Positions 40,275 through 48,772 are shown, counted from the first letter of the stretch. The stretch is DNA of 64,000 nucleotides from Polyangia bacterium (GCA_030424595.1 JAUHWG010000005.1:186001-250000), one strand, 5' to 3'. Numbers and translations are program-made. The notes: generated by a model not told the origin, from the letters alone.

Positions 40275-41882
40275 CTAGCTCTCGCTGCGGCTCGCCTCCA
40301 GGGCGGCCTTGGTCGGGATCAGGCTCATCGCTCGCTCGGCGAGGGCGGTGATCGTCAGCGAGGGGTTGACCCCGGGGTTGGCGGAGATCGAGGAGCCGTC
40401 GATCACGTAGAGCCCCTCGTAGCCGAAGACCCGGTGTTTGTGATCGATGACCCCGTTCTCGGCCGAGTCGCCCATGCAGCAGCCGCCGAGGATATGGGCG
40501 GTGGTCGGGATGTTGAGCGCTGTCTCGGTGATCAGCGAGTAGGGGTCGCCGTCGATCTTGTCGCTGATCCGACGGGCGAGCTCGGTCGCCTCCGGGATCG
40601 AGGCCGTCGGCTTGGCCCCGCTCTCGAGGCCGCTGCCCATGCGCTTGCCGGCGAGCTTGCCCAGGCGAAAGCGCAGGGTCCCGTCGGTGCTCCGCATATA
40701 GAGGAGGATGATCGAGTACTTGGCCATGTCCGGGACCGCAGCGGCCCGGAGCGTGCGGATCGGGTGGCGGGCGACGGTGCCGACCATCCGCGCGAGGCGG
40801 ACTGCAGAGTTCTCGCCGGCGACGTGGGGGGCCATCAAGGTGCGGAAGAAGCCGGAGCCTGCGGGGTAGCGGACCGGCTCTAGGTGGGAGTGCTCGTCGG
40901 TCTGGATGATGGAGCCGATCGCGATCCCCCGCGAGAGGTCGTGCTTGCGCTGCTGACCGATGACGCCGATCAGCGACTCCGAGTTGGTCCGGATCTTCGA
41001 GCCGAGCCGGTCGGAGAGCCTGGGCAGGCCCTTCGGGTCCTTCTTCAGCTTGAGGAGGAGCTCGACCGAGCCGAGCACTCCGGCGGAGAAGATCACGTTG
41101 CGGGCCGTAAAGGTCCGCTTGCGACGGCGCAGGCGGGTGTGCCCATGGCGAGCGACGACTCGGTAGCCGCCGCCGGCGAGTGGTTCGACGCCCTTCACCT
41201 CTGTGTCCGCGTGGAGGTCGAGCCCGCGCTTGCGCGCGAGGTAGAGGTAGTTCTTGTCGAGGGTGTTCTTGGAGTTGTGACGGCAGCCGAGCATGCAGCC
41301 GCCGCAGAGGTTGCAGCCCGTCCGGTCGGGGCCCTCGCCGTCAAAGTAGGGGTCCGGGACAGTCTTCCCCGGCTCGCCGAAGTAGACCGCGACGTGCGGC
41401 TTGTCGAAGGGTCGATCGGTCTCCTCGGCGACCTGCTTGATGATCCGATCGACGGGCGTGAAGGTCGGGTTGGGGACGGCGCCGAGCATTCGCCGCGCGG
41501 TCGCGTAGTGGGGCCGCAGCTCGCGCTCCCAGTCGGCGAGGTGGGCCCATGAGGGCGACTCGAAGAAGCCGCGCTTAGGGATCGGCAGCGTGTTGGCGTA
41601 GACCAGCGAGCCACCGCCGACGCCGACCCCTGCGAGGACCGTGACGTGGCGAAAGAAGCGCATCTGAAAGAGCCCGCGGAAGCCGATGGAGGGCATCCAG
41701 AGCCACTTCTTTAGGTTCCAATTGCTCTTCGGAAAGTCCTTCGCCTTGAGCTCGCGACCCTTCTCGAGGACGAGGACGCGGTAGCCCTTCTCGACGAGGC
41801 GGAGGGCAGAGACGGAGCCGCCGAACCCGGAGCCGATGATGATGTAGTCGTAGTCAAAGCTGTCGGACGGGGCTGCGCTCAC
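40275..41882 (-). CDS. GMC-family flavin oxidoreductase (cholesterol-oxidase-like)
   Basis: 535 residues. The FAD-binding start is 'YIIIGSGFGGSVSALRL' at 14-30, and 'VLAGVGVGGGSLVYAN' near 82 follows the GMC pattern. A Cys-rich loop 'GCNLCGGCMLGCRHN' lies near 188-202. The end has the family motif 'LGGCCMGDSAENGVID' and 'GLYVIDGSSISANPGVNPSL'. Enzymes of this group oxidise sterols, long-chain alcohols or sugar alcohols. The four-Cys loop is seen in a cholesterol-oxidase-like subgroup and could hold a metal or cluster. No partner gene is adjacent; it is divergent from the DksA-like gene. Confidence 0.87.
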   Translation of the reverse strand: MSAAPSDSFDYDYIIIGSGFGGSVSALRLVEKGYRVLVLEKGRELKAKDFPKSNWNLKKWLWMPSIGFRGLFQMRFFRHVTVLAGVGVGGGSLVYANTLPIPKRGFFESPSWAHLADWERELRPHYATARRMLGAVPNPTFTPVDRIIKQVAEETDRPFDKPHVAVYFGEPGKTVPDPYFDGEGPDRTGCNLCGGCMLGCRHNSKNTLDKNYLYLARKRGLDLHADTEVKGVEPLAGGGYRVVARHGHTRLRRRKRTFTARNVIFSAGVLGSVELLLKLKKDPKGLPRLSDRLGSKIRTNSESLIGVIGQQRKHDLSRGIAIGSIIQTDEHSHLEPVRYPAGSGFFRTLMAPHVAGENSAVRLARMVGTVARHPIRTLRAAAVPDMAKYSIILLYMRSTDGTLRFRLGKLAGKRMGSGLESGAKPTASIPEATELARRISDKIDGDPYSLITETALNIPTTAHILGGCCMGDSAENGVIDHKHRVFGYEGLYVIDGSSISANPGVNPSLTITALAERAMSLIPTKAALEASRSES

Positions 41883-41974
41883 GATCCGAAATTAGCACGC
41901 TGTCGCGCCTGTGGGCGTGGATCGCTCTTGCTCAGGAGCGCGCATCGGCGCAAGATCAGCGGCATCTGAGGACC

Positions 41975-42373
41975 ATGGAGCATCTGAGCAAAGAAGAGAT
42001 CGACGAGCTGCGCGAGCTGCTCCTCGGCGTGCGGGAGAACCTCCTCGCCCGAGCCGGCGCCTTTGTCCAGGAGAGCGCTGGCTATGCGACAGACAGCGGG
42101 GATCGGCAGGACGCGGGGGCGCTCGAGGCCGGGCGTGCAGCGATCGCTCGCCTCGCGGCCCACGATCGTCACCGTCTTCGCGAGGTCGAGGCGGCGCTGC
42201 GACGGTTGGCGGACGGGACCTACGGTGTCTGCGAAGAGACTGAAGATCCGATCCCTGTGGGTCGCCTTCGGTTAGAGCCGACCGCACGCTACACGGTCGA
42301 GGCCCAGGAGGATCTCGAGGCGGAGGAGGCCGCGGCGCGACAGGGCGACGACGGCGAGGCGGGGGCGTACTAG
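41975..42373 (+). CDS. DksA/TraR-family protein with a lost zinc site
   Basis: 132 residues. The coiled-coil half ('LSKEEIDELRELLLGVRENL', 'DRHRLREVEAALRRLADGTY') and the start of the C-terminal domain match DksA/TraR. In the zinc finger only one of four Cys remains: 'YGVCEETEDPIPVGRLRLEP' has Thr where the second Cys belongs, and 'ARYTVEAQEDLE' replaces the second CxxC. Such zinc-free versions are known to occur and can still bind RNA polymerase. The acidic tail after 115 is not typical. It is divergent from the GMC gene. Confidence 0.82.
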   Translation: MEHLSKEEIDELRELLLGVRENLLARAGAFVQESAGYATDSGDRQDAGALEAGRAAIARLAAHDRHRLREVEAALRRLADGTYGVCEETEDPIPVGRLRLEPTARYTVEAQEDLEAEEAAARQGDDGEAGAY

Positions 42374-42424
42374 GCGAGGGGGCAGCTCGGCCCGTTGCGA
42401 GGCGGATGCGCTACCATCTGGTCG

Positions 42425-43492
42425 ATGTCGCGCTACGCCGCCCTCCTGAACTCCCCTGCGCTCGCGCTGGTCCTCGCCTCGGGTCTTGGCCTCGGCGGCG
42501 CCTGTGGCGGTGATACGAGCCAACGCAGCGCCGCAGCGCCAGCGCCCGCGGTGAAGACCGCCGCCTCGGCGGCTGCCGACGCGGGCCAGGAGCAGCGGAG
42601 GGCCACGCCTCCGAGCGCAGCTGCGGTCGTCGCCGACAGCGGCGCTCCGCCGACCAGAGCTCCCGCCGCCGCTCGAGTCGTCGCGATCGGCGATGTGCAC
42701 GGCGATCTCGAGGCGACCCGGACGGTGCTCCGCCTAGCCGGCGCGATCGACGACACGGATGCCTGGATCGGCGGGGAGTTGGTCGTCGTCCAGACCGGCG
42801 ACCAGCTCGACCGAGGCGACGGCGAGCGCGAGATCCTCGACCTGCTCCAGAAGATCCGCGATGAGGCGAAGAAGACCGGCGGCGCGGTCTACATCCTCAA
42901 CGGCAACCACGAGCTGATGAACGCCGCGGGGGATCTGCGCTACGTCACCGCGGGGGGGATGCTCGACTTCACCGACGTGCCAGGGGTCGACATCAACGAT
43001 CCGCGGGGGCAGAGCGTCGCGCCGCAGATGCGGGGGAGGTTCCTGTCTTTTATGCCAGGTAGTGTCTACGGCCGGCGCTTCGCTGAGCGGAATGTGATCC
43101 AAGTGGTGGGCGACACGGTCTTCGTCCACGGCGGAGTGCTGCCGGAGCATGTCCGGTACGGGATCGAGCGGATCAACGCGGAGACGCAGGCGTGGTTGCG
43201 GGGCGAGGGACCTCCGCCGGAGAGCGTCGTCGCTGACGATCAAAGCCCGGTCTGGACTCGACGCTACTCGGACAACCCCGGACCTGGGGACTGTGCGGTG
43301 CTAGGCGAGGCCCTCGCGGCGATCCCCGCGAAGCGGATGGTCGTCGGTCATACGGTCCACACCGAGGGCATCTCCTCGGCCTGCGACGACAAGGTCTGGT
43401 TGATCGACGTCGGCATGGCGTCGTACTACGGCGGACATCCAGAGGCGCTCGAGATCGTCGGCGATCAGGTCCGGGTTCTCCGGCCCGAGTAG
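42425..43492 (+). CDS. Metallophosphoesterase lipoprotein (Shewanella-like phosphatase type)
   Basis: 355 residues from ATG 42425. A lipoprotein signal ('LALVLASGLGLGGAC', Cys27) and an Ala-rich linker to about 80 lead to a calcineurin-like domain: 'AIGDVHGDLEAT' (Asp and His ligands), 'QTGDQLDRGDGEREIL' (GD-x-x-DRG), 'ILNGNHELMNAAGDL' (GNHE) and 'MVVGHTVHTEGI' (last His). The spacing fits the Shewanella-like/PPP-type phosphatases rather than nucleotidases. It is probably a periplasmic or surface protein phosphatase; the substrate is unknown. It ends 260 bases before the small 43753 gene. Confidence 0.85.
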   Translation: MSRYAALLNSPALALVLASGLGLGGACGGDTSQRSAAAPAPAVKTAASAAADAGQEQRRATPPSAAAVVADSGAPPTRAPAAARVVAIGDVHGDLEATRTVLRLAGAIDDTDAWIGGELVVVQTGDQLDRGDGEREILDLLQKIRDEAKKTGGAVYILNGNHELMNAAGDLRYVTAGGMLDFTDVPGVDINDPRGQSVAPQMRGRFLSFMPGSVYGRRFAERNVIQVVGDTVFVHGGVLPEHVRYGIERINAETQAWLRGEGPPPESVVADDQSPVWTRRYSDNPGPGDCAVLGEALAAIPAKRMVVGHTVHTEGISSACDDKVWLIDVGMASYYGGHPEALEIVGDQVRVLRPE

Positions 43493-43721
43493 CGTCAAGC
43501 CCGGTCGCCGCCCTGGGGCGGGAGCGACAGGGCGCTGTGAGCGCGTTGCGTTCATGACGCGGCGGCTGGCCAGCTCTCGGGTCGTGATGACGGCCTGCGG
43601 GCCAGCCGGTGCGCGAAGAGAATCTGACGGAGATGCCCTGCGGGCCCCACGGCTGTGACAGATCGCCAACACTGGCCCCATCGGCTGGGTCCTGGAGGGC
43701 ATCCGGCGCCTCGATAGACCC

Positions 43722-43737
43722 TGGCATGGTGCATGCA
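43722..43737 (+). promoter_or_regulatory. Candidate sigma-54 promoter
   Basis: TGGCATGGTGCATGCA fits TGGCAYR-N4-TTGCA at all but one position, with the required ten bases between GG and GC. Transcription would start near 43748, only about five bases before the ATG at 43753, so the messenger would be nearly leaderless. A competing reading of the same bases is the hairpin 43724-43756. Confidence 0.4.
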
Positions 43738-43756
43738 TAAGAAGTCAGCACCATGC
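43724..43756 (+). promoter_or_regulatory. Hairpin covering the start codon of the 43753 gene
   Basis: GCATGGTGC (43724-43732) is exactly complementary to GCACCATGC (43748-43756), with a 15-base loop holding the only ribosome-binding-like bases (AAGAAG, 43739-43744). The ATG lies within the stem, so if transcribed from further upstream the start would be masked. Confidence 0.4.
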
Positions 43757-43941
43757 AGCCCCCCAGCTCCACCTTCATCCGCGCTCTCGTCGACGACGCC
43801 TCGCTCAACCCCTTCTTCTCCTCCCTCCTCGGGCTCAAGCGCCAGCGCGAAGCGGCCGAGCGCCGCTCCCTCGCGCGCTTGGACCGCGCCACGATCCCCC
43901 GCATCGAGCCCGCCGGGCAGATCCGCGAGCGGGCCGCCTAG
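43753..43941 (+). CDS. Small protein of unknown function
   Basis: 62 residues, ATG to TAG. Third codon positions are almost all G or C, as in real genes here. The sequence starts hydrophobic-neutral ('TFIRALVDDASLNPFFSSLL') and ends in a basic amphipathic helix ('KRQREAAERRSLARLDRATI'). No family is recognised. The start lies within a possible hairpin and next to a candidate sigma-54 site. It ends 201 bases before the S41 protease gene. Confidence 0.55.
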   Translation: MQPPSSTFIRALVDDASLNPFFSSLLGLKRQREAAERRSLARLDRATIPRIEPAGQIRERAA

Positions 43942-44142
43942 CCACACCCGAGAGAACGCCAGCGCGGCGCCAGCACTTCTTCTCCTCGAAAAATTGTCGC
44001 CCTGCGGAACCTTCGCGCAGGTCCGCTGTCAGACCCCCAGGCACCTGAATTCGCCGGCCACAACGCCGCCCCAGCCCGCCAGGGCCGGTAGGCACACCGC
44101 TCACCTGGACCGCAGGCTCCCGATCCGTCACCATCGATCGTC

Positions 44143-45369
44143 GTGCTCCGCTCCTCCACACTCCTCGGTCTCGTCGCCGGCGTCGGTCTCACCCTGGCGT
44201 TTCAGTCAGGATGGTCGATCAGCCAGGCAGAGGCAGGTCGCGCGGATCTGACGCGTGGGCAATTCGACACGGCGCTCGACACCGTTCTCGACCGCTATGT
44301 CGACCCCGTCGACCGAGGCCGCATCCTCGCGGTCGCGCTCAAACACCTGGTCAGCGGTCTCGACGAGCACAGCCACTTCCTCACCGCCGACGAGCGTCGG
44401 ACGATCAAGAAGCGGGGCCAAGGCGGCTCTGCCGGGATGACCGTCCACCTCCATCGCAGCGACAACGACGCCGAAAGTCGCAAACCCGCGTGGCTCGAGG
44501 TGACGACCGTCTTCCCGGACTCACCCGCCGCCAAGATTGGCCTCGCACCAGGCGACCAGATCCTGAGCATCAACGGCCACGACGTCGCCTTCTTGCTCTC
44601 CCAGGCCGAGGTCCACGGCCTCCTCGCAGGACGCCCCGGGGAGACCGTGCAGCTCTCCGTCCAACGACGGGTCGACCCCTCTCCGCAAGCCCTCGCCCTG
44701 ACCCTCGCGCGCACCGACGCCAAATTCCTCGTCGAGTCCCACCTGCTGGAGCGAGGCGGCTCCAAGCACGCCCACATCGTCATTCGAGCCTTCCGCTCGG
44801 GGGTCGGTGAGCAGGTCAAGCGTTCGCTCGTCGATCTCCGCCGCGCCGCCGGATCTGCGGGCCTCTCCGGGATCATCCTCGATCTCCGGGGTAACCCCGG
44901 CGGCGACGTCAAAGAGGCTGTCGCGATCGCCGATCTCTTCATCAGCGAAGGGGTGCTTGTCAGGACACGCGGACGCGGCGGACAGATCCTCCGCGAAGAG
45001 ACGGCTCACGTCGGTGGCTCCGACGAGAGCACTCGTCTGGTCGTGATCCAGGATCGCCACTCCGCCTCCGCCTCAGAGCTCCTGGCGTCGACCCTCCAGG
45101 ACCACGGGAGGGCCTCCGTCATCGGCGAGCGGAGCTACGGCAAAGGTACCGTCCAGGACGTGATCGGCATGCCTGACGGTTCACTTCTGACGTTGACGAT
45201 CGCCCGCTACTTCTCCCCGAACGATCGCGTCATCGACGGCAACGGCGTCGATCCAGACATACATGTCGCCCTGCCGATCACGGGCTCAGCTCGGGACCTC
45301 CCAGAGATCGCCGTCCAGGCGGCGCTGCGCGGCCTGGCGAGCGCCGCTCCATCGGTCGCGGAGCGGTAG
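44143..45369 (+). CDS. S41-family C-terminal-processing protease
   Basis: 408 residues from GTG 44143. A signal or anchor segment ('LLGLVAGVGLTLAF') is followed by a PDZ domain (about 115-190, 'GLAPGDQILSINGHDVAFLL'). The S41 core then has 'GIILDLRGNPGGDVKEAV' near 243-260, catalytic Ser at about 309 in 'DRHSASASELLAST' and Lys334 in 'YGKGTVQDV', so the Ser-Lys dyad is intact. It trims or degrades envelope proteins. The last three codons and stop are the first unit of the repeat array that follows. A second, unlike S41 gene lies 1.9 kb further on. Confidence 0.9.
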   Translation: MLRSSTLLGLVAGVGLTLAFQSGWSISQAEAGRADLTRGQFDTALDTVLDRYVDPVDRGRILAVALKHLVSGLDEHSHFLTADERRTIKKRGQGGSAGMTVHLHRSDNDAESRKPAWLEVTTVFPDSPAAKIGLAPGDQILSINGHDVAFLLSQAEVHGLLAGRPGETVQLSVQRRVDPSPQALALTLARTDAKFLVESHLLERGGSKHAHIVIRAFRSGVGEQVKRSLVDLRRAAGSAGLSGIILDLRGNPGGDVKEAVAIADLFISEGVLVRTRGRGGQILREETAHVGGSDESTRLVVIQDRHSASASELLASTLQDHGRASVIGERSYGKGTVQDVIGMPDGSLLTLTIARYFSPNDRVIDGNGVDPDIHVALPITGSARDLPEIAVQAALRGLASAAPSVAER

Positions 45370-45811
45370 CCTGACGCTGACGCAGAGCGGCAGCCTGACC
45401 GAAGCGGAGGGGTAGCCTGACGCCGAAGCGGTCGCCCAACGCTGAAGCGGAGGGGTAGCCTGACGCTGAAGCGGAGGGGTAGCCTGACGCCGAAGCGGTC
45501 GCCCAACGCTGAAGCGGTCGGCCAACGCTGAAGCGGAGGGGTAGCCTGACGCCGAAGCGGCCAATGCTGAAGAGGGGTAGCCTGACGCCGAAGCGGTCGC
45601 CCAACGCTGATTTAGAGGGGTAGCCTGACGCCGAAGCGGTTGCCCAACGCTGAAGTAGAGGGGTCGCGTGACGCCGAAGCGGTCGCCCAACGCTGATTTA
45701 GAGGGGTAGCCTGACGCCGAAGCGGTTGACGTTGAAGTGGAGGGGTAGCCTGACGCTGACGCAGAGGGATAGCCCTCACGTTGAAGCGGAGGGGCAGCCT
45801 GACGCTGAAGA
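45358..45811. repeat. Degenerate array grown from the S41 gene end
   Basis: The core GGGGTAGCCTGACGC recurs about 13 times in 450 bases, first as GCGGAGCGGTAGCCTGACGC at the very end of the S41 gene, where the TAG is its stop codon. Between them is a second unit, GAAGCGGTCGCCCAACGCTG, about seven times. Spacings vary from 21 to 46 bases. There are no unique spacers of constant length, so this is not a CRISPR array. Three frames are open on the minus strand across it, none plausible. Confidence 0.8.
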
Positions 45812-45889
45812 GGATAGATCCGCCTCGCGCGTCGGCCTGGCCCTCGCGCCGTCGCCGCGCTCACGCAGCAAGCAGGCTGCAGAGAGCCT

Positions 45890-46312
45890 TCAGCTGTTGA
45901 GAATGCGGTCTGTGGCAGCGGCGATCATCGTCGTCTCGCGCTCCCGTGGATCGCGCGATCCGCCGAGCGCCGCGACGTAGAGGGTCTCTCCGAGCACCTC
46001 GACCTCGCGGACGCAGAGCTCCCGAACCTTGCCGCGACGACGGATCGCGGCGGAGGCGAGCCCTCGGGCGACGATCGGTGTGACCGCGGCGAGCTGGTTG
46101 AGGTCGAGGCCCGTGGTGCTCTTCGACACGAGCATCCCGTACTCGTCGACGAGCAGGGCCGCGTCGAGGTCCGCTCGGCGCACAGCATGATCGAAGGCCG
46201 AGATCAGCGCCGAGGCGGTGTCGCTGGGACGGTTCCGCCGCCGCTCGAGACGACGCGACGGGTGGGGCAAGGGCAAGAGACGATGGCGGTCGGGGACACT
46301 TGAGGTCAGCAT
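45890..46312 (-). CDS. Roadblock/LC7-like small protein
   Basis: 140 residues. Residues 35-135 resemble a Roadblock/LC7 fold: 'ALISAFDHAVRRADLDAALL' (helix and first strand), 'VDEYGMLVSKSTTGLDLNQL', 'AAVTPIVARGLASAAIRRRG' and 'EVEVLGETLYVAALGG'. The first 30 residues are Arg/Pro/His-rich. This is the third Roadblock protein in the window, but it lies apart from the other two. It is divergent from the Crp/Fnr gene, and the 22-base dyad in their shared gap may control both. Confidence 0.68.
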   Translation of the reverse strand: MLTSSVPDRHRLLPLPHPSRRLERRRNRPSDTASALISAFDHAVRRADLDAALLVDEYGMLVSKSTTGLDLNQLAAVTPIVARGLASAAIRRRGKVRELCVREVEVLGETLYVAALGGSRDPRERETTMIAAATDRILNS

Positions 46313-46427
46313 CGGCAGGTCCTTCTTGGGTCGTGGGAGTATCTCCTACATGTACGCATCGTCCCACGAAGGCGCAGATTTCCCTGCCTGAGCGCATTAT
46401 GGCGCGCGCCAGTTTCGCAGGACACGA

Positions 46428-46449
46428 TTGATGTCGTTTGCGACATCAA
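46428..46449. promoter_or_regulatory. Crp/Fnr-family binding-site candidate
   Basis: TTGATGTCG (46428-46436), four bases TTTG, then the exact reverse complement CGACATCAA (46441-46449). The core TGTCG-N4-CGACA has the half-site length and spacing of Fnr-type sites (TTGAT-N4-ATCAA). It lies 65 bases upstream of the Crp/Fnr gene and 115 upstream of the divergent Roadblock gene, so autoregulation and control of both are likely. Confidence 0.65.
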
Positions 46450-46514
46450 AATTCCTTGCGCTAGGGGGCTGAACCTGGCGCGCAGATGAGCGAAAAGCCG
46501 GCTACACTTGCGCC

Positions 46515-47222
46515 ATGTCACTAGAGCCTGCGGAGACCGAGCAGATCCGCCAGTCGCTGCTGCGTTTTGCGGGTTGGGATCAGGTCCCAGAAGAAATCAT
46601 GGCCGAGCTGTGCAGCTACGGCGAGATCATCGAGGTCAAGCGCAAGCGCTCGGTGTTTCGCCGCGGAGAGCCGGGGCCAGGCCTCTTCATCGTCAAGACC
46701 GGTGAGTTTAAGCTGAGCTTGATCTCCTCGGAGGGCCGCGAACAGATCCTCTACCTCGCCGAACCTGGCAAGCTGATCGGCGAGGGTTTCCTCCCCCCGG
46801 ACGTACAGTGCGCTGCCTCAGCGTTTGCGATGGTCGACTCGGAGGCGTGGCGCTTTGACACCACCAACGTCATCCGCTTGACCGGTCGCTCACAGCCCCT
46901 GGCGATGGCCTTGATGCGGCACATGGCGTTCCGCGCCAACCGACTGATCGATCTCGTCCTCGATCTCTCGTTGCGCTCGGTCGAACGGCGCCTCGCGTCC
47001 TTCCTCTTGACCCTCGCCACCCGCGCCGACGCGGAGCAGGGCAAGCCCTGTGTGATCCCACGGCAGCTCGACATGAACACCGTCGCGGCCCGCCTGGGCA
47101 CCGTTCGGGAGGAGATTTCTCGCGCCCTCAACCGGATGCAGCGAGAGGGGATCCTCCGACTATCGAGGCAGGAGATCGTCGTCCTTGATCTCAACTCCCT
47201 CGAGCGCATCACCTACGAGTAG
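46515..47222 (+). CDS. Crp/Fnr-family transcriptional regulator
   Basis: 235 residues. The cyclic-nucleotide-binding fold (about 25-135) includes 'RRGEPGPGLFIVKTGEFKLS' and 'EPGKLIGEGFLP'. The Crp-type winged helix at 150-225 has 'DMNTVAARLGTVREEISRAL' as the recognition helix-turn-helix. The N-terminal Cys set of FNR is absent, so it is not an oxygen-sensing iron-sulfur FNR; the ligand is unknown. The stop lies four bases before the likely start of the next S41 lipoprotein gene, and an inverted repeat in its promoter suggests autoregulation. Confidence 0.9.
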   Translation: MSLEPAETEQIRQSLLRFAGWDQVPEEIMAELCSYGEIIEVKRKRSVFRRGEPGPGLFIVKTGEFKLSLISSEGREQILYLAEPGKLIGEGFLPPDVQCAASAFAMVDSEAWRFDTTNVIRLTGRSQPLAMALMRHMAFRANRLIDLVLDLSLRSVERRLASFLLTLATRADAEQGKPCVIPRQLDMNTVAARLGTVREEISRALNRMQREGILRLSRQEIVVLDLNSLERITYE

Positions 47223-47226
47223 GCCG

Positions 47227-48717
47227 TTGACGGCGCTCTCTTCGTGCAGCGGAGGGCTCCTCGCCCGCCGTGCTCATCGGTCCTGCGCTCGGATCACCGA
47301 GGCTCTCCTCGCCACGATCCTCGGGGTGGGCCTCGCCGCCTGCAGTCCGGGCAGCGGTAGCAAGCAGGACTCTGGCGCAGCCGTCGATGGGGCTGCGGTG
47401 TCGGTCGCGGCAGGCAGCGCCATTGCGGATGAGGTCAAAGCTCAGGAGCCCGCCGCCTGCGTCGATCACAGCAAGCTCGATCCGACGGCCCTGCCGGCGC
47501 TGCCCGAGACCCCCTACACGGCCACCTTTGAGGCTGTGTGGCGGATGGTCCTCGAAAAACACTTCGACCCGACCCTCGCCTGTCAGGACTGGCCAGCGCT
47601 GCGCGTCGAGCTCGGAGCGAAGCTCGTCGACGCCGAGGACCCCGCGGCCGCCTACGCGATCATGAACGAGCTGCTCGACCGCCTAGGTCAGAGCCACTTC
47701 CGCGTGATCCCCCCGAGCGCCAACACAGACGCCGAAGCCGGCCCTCGCGGCAGCGCCCAGGCACCGCTCTCCGCTCGATGGATCGACGAAGAGCTCGTCG
47801 TCGTCGACGGCGCGGTCGGCGGTGTCGACAGCGGTATCCCTCGCGGCGCGGTTCTCCTCGAGATCGGCGATCACAAGCTGGGCGAGCTCACCGCCAGGAT
47901 CAAGGCGAGGACCGAGCGCCCGAGCGAGCTCGCCTTTGAGCTCACCCGCGGGGTCGCCAACCTCCTCTCAGGAGATGACGGCGAGACGAGGACCGTGCGC
48001 TTCCGCGACCCAGCGAAGGACCAGGAGCGGACCCGCGAGGTCACCTGCGTCACGCCCACAGGCGATCTGATCTCCCTGGGCAACCTCCGCAACATCCCGA
48101 CGACCGTCGAAGGGCGGATGATCGCGGGAACGAAGACCGGCTACCTCGCGTTCAACTACTGGATGCTGCCGATGATCAACAAGGTCGAGACCACCATGGC
48201 CGAGCTCCGGGCCGAGGGGATGGAGTCGTTGATCATCGATCTTCGCGGCAACCCGGGGGGCGTCGGCGCGATGTCCGTCCCCCTCGCGCGGATGCTCCTG
48301 CGCGAAGACGGCTCCCTCGGGACCCTCCAGTTCCGCGACTTCAAGCAGGAGTTCAAGGTCACGGGCAACCCCGACGCCTTCGCCGGACCCCTGGTCCTGC
48401 TCATCGACGAGGGCACGGCGTCGACCTCCGAGATCTTCGCCACCGGGATGCGAGACCTCGGCCGGCTCCAGGGGATCGTCGGCGGCCGTGCGTCCGCCGG
48501 CGCCGCCCTCCCTTCGTTGATCGAGAGCCTGGAGAGCGGGGCTATCCTCCAGTACGTGGTCGGCGACTATCACAGCTCCAAGGGCACCGTCGCCGAGGGC
48601 GACGGCGTGCTCCCCGACGTGTTGGTACAGGAGCACCGACAGGACTTCGCAGCCGGTCGCGACCCGGTTCTCGACGCTGCGCTGCGGACCCTCTCCAACC
48701 CCGCCGTCGGCGACTGA
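47227..48717 (+). CDS. S41-family protease-like lipoprotein without the catalytic Lys
   Basis: 496 residues from TTG 47227; no ATG or GTG gives a lipoprotein signal in this frame, and the TTG gives 'ALLATILGVGLAAC' with Cys39. The S41 core is visible: 'SLIIDLRGNPGGVGAMSVPL', 'FAGPLVLLIDEGTASTSEIF' with the nucleophile Ser in 'TASTSE', then 'GIVGGRASAGAALPSL'. Where CtpA enzymes have G-x-x-T-x-G-K, this one has no Lys, so it may work like tricorn-type S41 proteases, or not at all. It probably starts within the Crp/Fnr transcript. Confidence 0.8.
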   Translation: MTALSSCSGGLLARRAHRSCARITEALLATILGVGLAACSPGSGSKQDSGAAVDGAAVSVAAGSAIADEVKAQEPAACVDHSKLDPTALPALPETPYTATFEAVWRMVLEKHFDPTLACQDWPALRVELGAKLVDAEDPAAAYAIMNELLDRLGQSHFRVIPPSANTDAEAGPRGSAQAPLSARWIDEELVVVDGAVGGVDSGIPRGAVLLEIGDHKLGELTARIKARTERPSELAFELTRGVANLLSGDDGETRTVRFRDPAKDQERTREVTCVTPTGDLISLGNLRNIPTTVEGRMIAGTKTGYLAFNYWMLPMINKVETTMAELRAEGMESLIIDLRGNPGGVGAMSVPLARMLLREDGSLGTLQFRDFKQEFKVTGNPDAFAGPLVLLIDEGTASTSEIFATGMRDLGRLQGIVGGRASAGAALPSLIESLESGAILQYVVGDYHSSKGTVAEGDGVLPDVLVQEHRQDFAAGRDPVLDAALRTLSNPAVGD

Positions 48718-48772
48718 AGCGTCGACGACGGAGTCACTCCCGCGACCTCCGAGCTACACCGAGGCACCCTCC

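Noticed and set aside
45370-45811. Possible CRISPR array or minus-strand repeat protein
   Set aside because: The units vary in spacing from 21 to 46 bases, there are no constant-length unique spacers, and no cas gene is present. All three minus-strand frames are open only because the repeat lacks stops, and none has a credible start or composition.
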